NCBI GenBank assembly: GCA_023512835.1
Contig: CM042090.1
Location: 15,426,617 to 15,490,616, forward strand
DNA: 64,000 nt
Origin: Taxillus chinensis
Lineage: Eukaryota; Streptophyta; Magnoliopsida; Santalales; Loranthaceae
Direction: 5' to 3'
The translations under genes were made by a program, and so were the position numbers. How positions within the stretch are numbered: the first letter of the stretch is position 1; every line of letters begins with the position of its first letter. The notes beneath the pieces were generated by a model, which did not search any database, was not told where the DNA came from, and saw only the letters and a program-made list of their open reading frames with translations. Positions 1-12,100 of the stretch are shown piece after piece.

Positions 1-148
1 CTTTCTCAAATGTGTTCTATTATCTTATATTGTTGCGAGTCATTCTCTCTTGCTCGAGATTGCTTGTGTGAATGTTGTTAGAAAATAGTTGTGGTGGCAG
101 GTTTTGCATTTATGATTATCAGTTGTAAAAGCATTGATTCTTGTGCAG

Positions 149-3100
149 ACATTGAATCAAAGTTGAGGCGAATTGAAGAGGACCCTGAAGGGGCAGGAAC
201 TCATCATCTGTTCAATTCTATTCAAGGCGTCAGTTCCCTTGCTAATCGAGCTTTCCAGCCTTTATTTGAGAGGCAGGTTGGTAAGATCCAGATTTTGAAT
301 AAGTTATAATGTTGAAGCTTTTTGAAAGTTCACCAAAGAAGTTTGAATTTTTCTTCCATTACATACTGTAGACTCAAGCTGAGAAGATTAGATCTGTCCA
401 AGGAATGCTTCAGAGATTCCGAACACTATTTAACTTGCCAAGCACAATTCGTGGAAGTATTAGTAAAGGAGAATATGATTTAGCTGTTCGGGAGTACAGA
501 AAAGCAAAATCAATTGAGCTGCCATCACATGTAAGCATAAATTCAAGTTTCATGTTTACCTAATAGTCCAGTTACATCATTGCAAGAATGAGAGTCTTGA
601 TAGGAGGTCTATGCCAGGTGGGAATACTGAAACGTGTTCTTGAGGAGGTTGAAAAAGTAATGCATGAGTTCAAAGGCACACTCTATAAGTCTATGGAAGA
701 TCCCCAAATCGACCTCACAACTGTACGTTAATATAGTATTTTTATTTTCAGTTGATATTTGAAGTCAATAAAAAGTTATGCTTGATTGGAATTTGTATAT
801 CATTAACCTGTGCTTCATCTAAAGTCTCTGTTGATTTATTATATTTTAGAATAGATTTTTTTTCGATAATTTCATAAAGGCATATGGGGTCTGAAAATTT
901 TATGTTTCTGTCTTATAGATTTTTTTTAGATATTTAAGGGTGGTCTGCATAGGTTCTTTCCTCCAGTCAGTTCGTCAACTATTGAAGTCTTGAATGATAC
1001 ACTTTATTTATGTATTTTGAAATTTAGCCTCAACTTCAGTTGTCACGTGCAACTTTAATTCCTTATTGTTCAATGTCTATAAATCCCACAATTAAATTGG
1101 CATAAGTTCAGTCATGATACATGTTCGCCTTCACATTCCCTTGCAAGAGGTGCTATTGGTAGATAGGCTCCATGCATGGTTCGCAATATTGTCTGAGCCG
1201 GAGGAATCTCGGACGATTCATTTAGGTATCGGAGGGTCCCGATCCGATATCTAGGGACGATACGCGAACCTTCTCTATCCCGTCGATCTCGTCTGATATC
1301 TTATTCAAGAAGCAACAAAACGTTCGACATGCTCCATCCCGTTTGAGATCTCGGTTGAGAAGCAACGATACGCTGCGTTGAGTAGTGTCGTCGTTGAGGT
1401 TGCATTGTCATCGTCTCTGCGTCATTGTCGCTGCCGAGGTAGCGGTGTCGTCGTTGTCCATAGCATCAAAGTCGAAGTTCCAGTAACGTTAATGGAAAAA
1501 AGAAAATAATAAAATAATGAATAGAAGTATACCTTATTTATAAAGATAGCATTAATTTGTATATTAATTTATAAAAATAGCATGAATTAATATATTTATT
1601 GATAACTAAAAATTAAAGTTTAATTTATAATTAAAATAGTTTAATATGTTTTATGTCTATTAATTTATATTTTATACTTATTTTTATATAGAAACATTAT
1701 TAATATAAATTAATTATTATAAAAATGATATTAATTAATAAAATATTATATTTGTATAAATTATTTTGATCAATAATTATAGTATTTTTTATTTTAGGAT
1801 GTGTGTACTATAAATTTAATTTTAAATTATAATTTTTAATGCATTTAATTAATTTAAGTAAATAGATATTATTAAATTAATATTAAGAGTTATTTTTATT
1901 TATAATTATACATTTAAATTAATAATTACCTATTCTATTATTAAATAAATATTATAAAAGTTAAATGTCAATCAAAATTTCATGTATTATATTATAAATA
2001 ATAAAAATATAATAATATATTTATTTTAATGCTTTAATAATGTGTTAATGTTTTTTTTAATATAATAACTTATATTATATTATCTAAATTATATATTTAC
2101 ATTGTTTAATGATTCAAATATGATAGTTTCATTTTTTTTTAGTTTTTCTATAATTTTTTTTAAAAATAATTAAATATTATTTCATGTCAAAAGTTGCATC
2201 TCACCTGAGATTCAACGTAACGTCCGCGACCGCGACGCGATGACTGCTGCGACTGTGACTGCGAACCATGGCTGCATGGGAATCTATAACAGGCAAGGCA
2301 CAAAAAGTGCTGACTTTTGAGCCTTTGATTTTGTTGTTCAGTTTTGACTCATTAATTACATAGTTATCAGGGGACCACCTTCTACCTACCCGGCATTTGA
2401 AGGCGGATTCCTATGTCTTCTCCTAGTGTTATATTTTACTGTCCTGTATCATTTCTATTATACTTTAAATATCAATGTCTTGTCTTCAATTGCTTATTAG
2501 TATTGTTTGTGTCGTAAATAAAACCGTCACACATTCATGTAGGTTGAAAACACCGTGAGGCTGCTGCTGGAGCTGGAGCCTGAATCAGATCCTGTTTGGC
2601 ATTATTTAAGTATACAGGTAAGCTAATTTTATAATTACACTCCACAATGCTGTTAATTCATGAGAAATTCTTGAAGTATGCTATTGAATGGTGGATATCC
2701 TGTCCTTCTTAAGTTCAATCCTGAAGATGTAAGCTGCTTGGCTGAAAATGTCCCACACAAGCATTCCTACGCAATATGCGCTTCTTATTCAGCATCTTAT
2801 GTACATTATAACTTTTGAAGTCATTGCTAAACCTGTGTTTTTCCTGTATCACTAGTAAATTCAGCATACTTTTATTTTGTTCCAGTTAATCTTTGTCACC
2901 TCTGCATGCAAATGTCCTGTTACCAACTTGTTCTTGAGGTCTTATTGTTTTTGATTTTCTAGAATCAAAGAATTCGAGGTTTGCTTGAAAAATGCACTTT
3001 AGATCATGAGTTGAGAATGGAAACATTGCATTCTGAGATGCATGAAAGAGCTCTATCTGAAGCAAAGTGGAGGGAAATTCAAGAAGGTTCAAGTCTATCT

Positions 3101-6100
3101 GTAAGTGCTGCAGTTGGCAAGGGACATAAATATGACAAGTGATTGAAAGATAGATTTGACTTGATAACACTTTTCTAATTGAAACTGTCAGTCAGATGTC
3201 AACCCGAACACCAATATGGCAGTAGATTCAAATCTTGTTGATTTGAGTGGGGAGGAAATTGATGCTTTACGTGGAAGGTATATCCGCAGATTGACTGCTG
3301 TACTTATCCATCACTTGCCAGCTTTCTGGAAAGTAGCACTCGCTGTCTTTAGTGGGAAATTCGCAAAGGTATTTCAAACAGTCTTTCATCTAAACTTCAT
3401 GACATGTAGGATGTTGGTATATTTTTGAAAATTAGGTATTTTTTTAATGGCAATTTGCCAAGTTTTGTTGGCCTTTAAATGCATATTTGCATCTTTAAAT
3501 GTCATTATTAATGTTCATGCATGCTATAACTTAGGAAATTATGTCTAATAATAATTTCATAAATAATTTTTTTGAAGTATTTGTATATTAGAGATGGAAG
3601 AAGATTAGGCCCTGTTTGGTAACCATCCTAATTTTATGTTCTAAATCCCATTTTCTTGTGTTCATTATTTTTATGTTCATCCCTTAATTGTCATTCTAAA
3701 TTGGCAATATAAAACATGTTTGGTAATTGCAAATTGTTTATAAGTTTATAGAATTCAGCGAAATAGATAGATTAATGGTGATGTCAATCATATGATTAAA
3801 GTTGAGTGGTTCAAGCGGAGAAGTGCAATGACTCCATTTTATTGGATTAAGGTTTGTCGGTTTGGTTTGTTTTTTTTAAGTTTGTAGAATTGAAATATGG
3901 AACATATTTAGTAATTATCATTTCCTAAAACACATTTTTTAAAATAATATTATTTATAAGAATAAATAAACTACACTAACAATACTCATATATCAAAATC
4001 TTGGAAAGTACATTTTATAATAATAGATTATCCAAAAGAAGAAATTAATAATGTAAATATACAATCCTAGTTCGTAAGTAAAAAATCACTAATTTACAAT
4101 CTTATTTTTACTATAATTCAGTAGTGATTTTATTTCAAACTTGATTCGTTAAACACCATTGATTAACATTTGTATTAATGTCCACGTCATCTCCATTTAT
4201 GCTTCCATTCTTGCCAACCTCTACTAACATATCTTGGTATTTTTCTTCTTCAAATAAGTAATCTTTTTGTCTTTTCTAATAAAGTTATGTATTGCACTAC
4301 ATGCAATTACCTCATAAAGTTCACAAACTTTTAAACGAGGAGAGTCACCACATGATTTTATTAATCAATTACAAGATTTGACAAGTCCTAATGTGGGATT
4401 ATATATCTTAACACGTTCTCTCATATGTGACTTATATTTGAGTCAAACATGTGTATAATATTGCTTGATGTGAAATACACACTCTGTGGGTGAGGTGGAG
4501 CGCACAACCTACCTTAATATCTTAGGAACGTGATAATGATCACTTTATGTTTGAATCTAGCAAGAGGAAAAGACATACAAAAGCTAATTTCATTAATTGA
4601 AACTTGCTTTACAAGGTTGCATACAAGAAAATAAATAGCCACACGAATCACTAATCCATTAACTCACTAACTCCCAATTATCTCATTACTAACTCACTAT
4701 TATTCCACTATGATGACACAAAAACTATCCATTAACTCCATGACTGAACATGAAATAAACTGACACAATAGAAAAACAGCTAAGGCTTAACTTAACTGCC
4801 CTCTTCTTTCTCTCATAAGTAATAAGAGGCTTGACATGACACATAACATTGCTTCCCTCCTGGGAGGATGACTTGTCCTCAAGGTTGAATGAAGGAAATT
4901 GCTGTTGGAGCAAGTCATTATTCCTAACTTTCCTCTTGAACTGGATGGGAAAACCAATGAGCTAAAACTTGTAGCATCTGGGAATCACCAAACTTTTTCC
5001 AATGATAAGAGATAATCTTCTCCACGTGGCATCATTAATTGGAGGAGCTGCTGAAACATTCGTAGAAGTACCATGAATAGGACGAAGTAAGAGACATGAA
5101 AAACTGAATGATTTTTTGGAGCAGGAGGAAGCTCCAATTCATAGACGACAAAATCCAATTTGTGTAGGATTTTGTAGAGGCCAAAATAGCATAGAGATAA
5201 TTTTTCATTGAGACGTCTATCAAGTGATGGAGATTCAAGATATGTTTTTTTTTCCTATTATTTTCATCGTTCTTTGCATTTTTCATCAAATTCCATAGAG
5301 ATATGAGGGAAAGAGATGACTAGGACGAACAAGCAGCACTTCAAGACATTGGAGGAGAATCAAAATCATATTTTTAAGGCTATAATTGATCTGATAGGGT
5401 CAATGTTGTTGACAAACAATAAACTTGATTGTTTTTAGTGGCAAACAAGAGGAAAGATCCTATAAATAGAAGACAAAACTCAAGGAGATGGGTTGCTAAA
5501 ATCGTGGTAGGAGGTTGACTTCTCATCGGGAGTTGTAGATGATCACAATTCAAAAGGAAACTGCAAAAGGCTTAGGTGTGGTGGACGTGTGGAGTGTGGG
5601 CCTGTAGTGGTGGAGTGTTGGTTGTGCGATGATGACGCTGAAGGGGAGATAGGGGACGAATACCCTGAGGAAGATGTTTGGATGGAAAGGGCGAATCATG
5701 AGAGCTTGATTCTACAAGTTGTCAATGATGTTTGCACATGAATACCTTACTATTTGGCTCGGCTCGATTCGTTTGCAGCCCTATTAGCATCTAAATTTGC
5801 CCTTTAAGTTCAAGCAGCAAAGAGCTTGATTCTACAAGTGGGCCTGTAGGTCCGCATTGAAAGTTAAATTTTATTCAACTTTGACTAAACGTATCAAATA
5901 TTTCTAGTTGAATTGTTTATAGATATGGGAGAACTAATGGCCAATAACGATTCTTCTACTATCGTGCAGCCAATATGTAACTTTGACCTCAAAGATCCCA
6001 ATAATGGTTTCAGCAAGTATCAAATTCATGTGCGTATATTGACAATTCCAATAAAGAAACTGCACTTAATTAGCACGGGAGCACTATTATTTTGGACTTG

Positions 6101-9100
6101 TCTTACGTATCAAGATCGACCACACAATTACACAGATGAATCATTACTAAGAAAGAATTAAAGAAAATAAAAAAATAAATTGTGCCCCACAAACAATCAC
6201 AACAAGAAACATAATAAAAATCCATGTGCTATGCAGATATTGATTTCCCTGCCCATATATATGAAAATAAAAACAAGCCTTGCACTTGCAAAATATTTAA
6301 AAAACAACACATTTACAACTTTTATGAGTTGTACGACAAATAAAATGAAAGAACCTGGTAAGAAGAACTGATGGCAGAGAGGAGGAACCTGGCAATAATC
6401 AACAACCAAGTAAGAAGAACTAGTGGCAGATAGGGGGTGCAAGAAGCAATAGCAGAGATCACGGTTCGAAAATACGGGCTGAGGCGGCGCCGCCGCCCCG
6501 CCTTGACGTCGAAGCGCCTTGAGGCACCGCCCTGAATCCCGTACCAGCCGCTGACCGCCTCAAACGATTGAGGCGGCCTGAGGGTCCCCGTTTTGGCGCT
6601 TCATCCCGTATGCGAGATGAGGGGCCCACGACGCAAGCTTTTAAATAAAAAAAAGTAAGTCGCTAACCTAATCGTCGAGCCTCACATTGAAGAGTCGAAC
6701 CCTCATCATCGTCGTCGTCATCCGGTCATCGTAGCGAGTCGTGGTAGATCCAGCTCTAGCGTCGTCGTCTAGGCCATCGTCGTTGATCTAGCGTGTCGTC
6801 GTCCTCCAGCTCCAGCGTCGTCGATACGAGGTAAGAGGCATCATGTAAATTAAAATTTAAAGTTTATTTCTTTAAATTTTAAATAATAAATAGAATGATT
6901 TTATGTTTGGTATCCTAATTTTAGTTTTTTTAAAAAAATTTATATATTAAGTTATAAATTAATATCATATATTAATGTTATCAATTAAGTTAAATAATTT
7001 GATTGGTGTTATATATTAAGTTATATATTAATATTATAAACTAAGTTAAATAATTTGATTGGGGTTATATATTAAGTTATAAATTAAATTAAATAATTTG
7101 ATTGAGATGATATATTAAGTTATAAATTAATGTTTTATATAGTAAGTTATATATTAATGTTATAAACTAAGTTAAATAATTTGATTGAGATTATATATTA
7201 AGTTATAAATTAATGTTTTATATATTAAGTTATATTATATATTAATATTATAAATTAAGTTAAATTTTATTTTAAAAAGAAATTATCTGAGGCGCCTGCC
7301 TCGACGTACAGTTTCGATTTCATACCGTATTGCATTCCGTATTTTTGAACCTTAGCAGAGATTGAGATGGTGAGAGCAGATAGCAGATGTATAAAAAAAA
7401 AAGAAAGAGTTTAGACTTTTCAGAATTTCTAATAAAAAATATAAATGACGATGTTATATTTTATGAGAGTTGAAGAGGAGTCATTAAAACAATTTATGAG
7501 AGCCTTGAGACATTGTGTTCTAGGAAAAGTGCAGAGCGCCTTTTTGCTGCTCTCACTTTTTAATAAAAGTGTCCCCAAAGAAAAAATGTTTTGTCAAACA
7601 TATTGTTTACTCCCAAATTCTAAAATATTGAGAATGAGAGCAAAAAATACAAGATGGGACCAAACAGGGCCTTAGATGAGTGGATAAAATATGTGATGCC
7701 ACAAAAAAGTAAAATAAAATTTTGGAAATGCAGTTTCCACAAAAAAATTGGTGTAGCTTGATGGCTTCAATAGTCAAAGGGCTTGGTTTGTTAGTGTTGT
7801 TTCACTTTTTAGATTTAGTATTTTTGTCTTGGGAAATCATTGTCTTATTTTTACTTTCATGTTTGTTATTATCTTTTGTTTGGTTATTCTTTTTTTACTT
7901 TTGAGCTTGAATATGGAAGATTTCCCAGGTTTCTGCTGAATCAAATACTAATATATCTGCTAATAAAACTGATTAAAAGGTTGGAGATGGAAAATACTCA
8001 AGTCACTCACTCGATGAAGTTGCTGGGATGATTCGCGGTACTATTTCTGTGTATGAAGTGAAGGTAATTTGTTTTTGTTTGCATTGCTTTATTTATAGGT
8101 GTTGATTATGACTGGACTATCCTTTAATATGAATCATATCTAGTTTTGGTATATTATCAGTGGAATGAGTTGTTTTCCACTTTACTTATTGCAATAATTA
8201 CTCAGTTATAGACTTTCGAAAACCACAACATCGTGTTTTTGTCAAAATGCTATGTAACTAGATATATGGTTAGTTGGCTACACAGGATATTTTTAGCGTA
8301 TTTGTAAGGTTATAATCTAATTGCATGCAGAAACAGTTTTGCAAAAATTTGGGTAGACGTAATCAGTGTGAACTCGGTTCTTCTTGTCAACTCTTGAACA
8401 GGCTTCAATTTTTATGGTTTTGGCTAATTCATAGATGTGGATTAACTAAAAATCAGGGTATTAGTTAAAATTGCCTCTGCGATTGGTTACAATGGGAGTG
8501 AATCATCATATAATTGTTTTCGTGACAATGCCATTAAATTATTTTTTTAATGGTCTCATAAATACTTTGTGCGCTTGACACAATTAGACATGCACGATGT
8601 TAGCATTTATGATGAATATTTACACATTTTCAGAGTCTTGGTTCTACAATATGTACTACCATTGGACTTTCAAACATTAATTAGCCAAGAATCTTCAATT
8701 ACAAATTTAGGTCTGCTAGAAACTGAAATGACAAATATTAGTCAAAGCCAGTGTTTTGAGATGCAACTGAGGCTTGGAAAATAATATAATATTGTTAATG
8801 CATTGGCCATAGATTATTTTGCACATGTTGTTCCTCAAGGCATATTTCGTAATCTGATTCTGGGTTGAAATTCTCTACAGTAATGCATAAAACCATCCAT
8901 GCATTGCTGACCTAAAATTTGAAAACCTGAAATTCATCTCAATGGTTTGCTGGGGATTTTTTTTAATGATCAATCTTCTGGGATATTTTTTATGATCAAT
9001 CTTCTGGATGTCTTTGTCATTTGCCGTTATCTGGCATCTGCTTGCCAAATTTGTGACTAGTATTTTGACCAAAGCACTTATCTTGAAATTGTGTTCATTA

Positions 9101-12100
9101 TTATGTTGCAGGTCCAAAATGCATTTCGTGCTCTCGAAGAATCAAATATTCTTCGTCCATACATGAGCAACACAATAAAAGAAATAACTAAGGCATGTGA
9201 AGCATTTGAAGCAAAGGAACTGGTCCCTTCTATTGCTGGTAATCGGTTTCTTCTTTTATTTTTTGCCATATAGTTTCTCTCTTTATATGAAAGTCTTAAG
9301 TCAGACCTTGATATTTAGGGGCCGTTGTTTAATGTTATCCTCAGTCTAATTAGCCCCAAATTTTCATAATCGTTCCAGGCTTGTCCATTTCCTCATAAAA
9401 TCACGGAAATCGGATGAATTTGTTGGACATAAGTTCATAGGATGCGGGACCAACCTACCTTCTGTGAAACCTGTAGGCAAAATGTTTATATTAGAAATAC
9501 TGTGTGTACTAACTCTCTTTGGCTAGTGTACATCCATGTGGTTTCTATGATTTTCTGAGATATTTGTTCATGTAAATGTAATTACATTGGGAATTAATGT
9601 GTTGTGTATGACATCAATTACTGAGTTATTTACTGCTTGGATCGAAAGTGTAGTTTTCTCTCTCCTTAAAATGTTCTCAACTCTTGGCTTCTATCTTAAT
9701 AGTTATGGCACTCCGAATGCTTCATTTGGAGATTACAAAGGTCTACATACTAAGGCAATGCTCATGGATGCGAGCATCAATAGAGGAGATACCAAAAGAT
9801 GAATCATGGGTTCCAGTATCTATTCTCGAAAGGAACAAATCTCCGTATACAATTTCTTTCTTGCCTCTTACATTCCATTCAATAATGGCTTCGGCAATGG
9901 ATCAGATCAGTTTGTAAGTCTCTTTTCATCTTTCTATATTTTATACTTTGAAATTACTTAGGAATAATCCAAGCTTACACCATTAAATTATGTTTGGAAT
10001 ATGTATTAGTTTAGGTAATAAACTCAGATGGTAGGCAGTTGAAAATCCAAGTTTTTGTTCTGCTATGATCAATGATTTATTCCATTTCCTTACTATTTCT
10101 TTACATAAGTAGTAGGGGTTTAGGAAGTTAGAAATATGTATTAGTAAAGAAGGAAAGAAAATTTGTTTCGAAAATGTTTTCATTAAAAAAATTATATAAA
10201 GAGATTTTATAAACTTTGTGTAATTTATTGTTGTGTAATGGCAAATAATCAAATAAGAGAGTGTATTTTAGTACATTGTGTAATTTATTATTAAAAGAAC
10301 ATTAGATTGCTTATTTATTTAAGTCATTGAATTTTAGTGAGTGTAAAATTTCATTTGATACTTATAATATGATTTTATTATTTTAAATCTAAGTTTGCTC
10401 ATGTTATTTTATATATTTTGTATATATTTAAAAAGAAATTACTGTCAATGGTTGAGGCGCCCGCCTTGTCGTACAACTTTGAACCTGTACCGTATACCGT
10501 GTTCCATATTTTTGAACATTGAAAATTTTATTTATATTTTCTTTTTTAATAGTACGGAAGATGATTATAATATATATTTATATAGGAAAGCTTAAAGTGG
10601 TTTAAATATTTAAATGTAAGAAAATCGGTTAGAAAGGTGCTGTTATTGCCTTTAATAACATCACATACTTCCTTGATTGTTCCACAATGTTCAAAATAAA
10701 AAAATGTGACAATAGATTAGTAGTCATATAATTGATAAGCTAACTAATGCATCTTCAGCTTCTAATTTCTCATAGCTTGGATTACTTTTTGTGGGTGCAT
10801 CTCCATAATCGTAGATCAAATACAATAATTTGTACCATTCAATTTAATTTGGACTAGATTTGTGGTCTGTTGAATGGTGACAATAGGTTGCGGGGCTGCA
10901 CAGACCTTACTATCAATCCCAAGAGGAGATTTGGTAGTCACGCGGTACACTAAAAAAAAAAAAAACTTAGCAAAAATTTCACGCTAAAAGCTCCACAAGA
11001 CAGGTACCCAGAAAACACCCAAAGTCCTAGCGCGAAACAGGATTGCCTTGGAAACTGACCATCTGGGTATAGCTCATAGTGCCTTTCCAGGAATCACTGT
11101 CGATGGTGCAGAACAGCGATGGCTGTGATGACATTCGTGATCCAGACAATAGTTTGTGACACTATCGATTGAGGAGACAGCATCAATGGTGATAGCCTAT
11201 GACAACGGTGGCAGTGATGGCCAAGATCGATACGAGATGGTGCACAATGTGGTTCGTGATTGACGAAATCAACGCAACACTGGATGAATCTGTCATGATG
11301 GTGGCTTCAATGACTTCTGGCCAAGGTTCAACTCTACAAAGAGAAGGAAAGAAGAGGTGGTTCATCCTTATAAAGAAAATATATGAACGAAAGGCTCTTG
11401 CTAGGAGTGGCGGCTGCAGTTCTTTTAATTAGGGTTAGAGGAAAATTTTATATTTTGCTGTGACATCAAATAGGAAAACAATTGAAAAAATAATTTTTCT
11501 CATTCTCAATTAAATGATTACAACGTACATACTTATATACAAAGTTATAGAAAACTAAGTTGGTAAGTGACTAATTACAGCTAATTATAATTACAACTAA
11601 TAATATACAGTTCATTCCAACTATATATAATATAGTATTAAATATACATTGCATCTTGCTATACATAGATTTTATATTACTCAAAATAGATTGTTAAATT
11701 TTTTAGGAATCCTTTTTGTTTTTGGTGTGATAATATAATATTTAGACTGATTTGTTTGGTTTGGTTATATATATTATGTTATATTACATTATTAATATAC
11801 ATGATATATGTTCATTTAAAGTAGTGTTTGCTCTTTTAAGAAAGATTATATTTAAATCAATAACTTAATTCACAAGAGCAATCTAATGCATTTTTCTGGA
11901 TTTATAAGCAAACATGATTTAATTATTTATATATATCAATCAACTTTTAAAATGTGGAAGGAAAATCATATATAATTAATTTCCTGGAAATTAGGGTTTG
12001 AATGTTTTCCCAACTAGTGGTAAGAGACTTAAATATCTTCTAGAATATATCTATCCATTAAATGTCTCTTACAATGGTTAATAATATATTTATTTACTTT

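Larger units (their letters stand above)
3608..7671. mobile_element. PIF/Harbinger-type transposon relic, 4.06 kb, in a SEC5 intron
   Basis: The ends are inverted copies: ggccctgtttggt at 3608 and its complement ending at 7671. Both are flanked by TTA (3605-3607 and 7672-7674), the 3-bp target duplication typical of PIF/Harbinger. On the minus strand around 4260-4315 a decayed transposase tail reads IACSAIHNFIRK, close to the family's usual CALHNFIR ending. The element fills nearly all of the 4.56-kb intron 3369-7928 and has itself taken up a gypsy fragment and a MULE-like element. No intact ORF remains. Confidence 0.75.
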
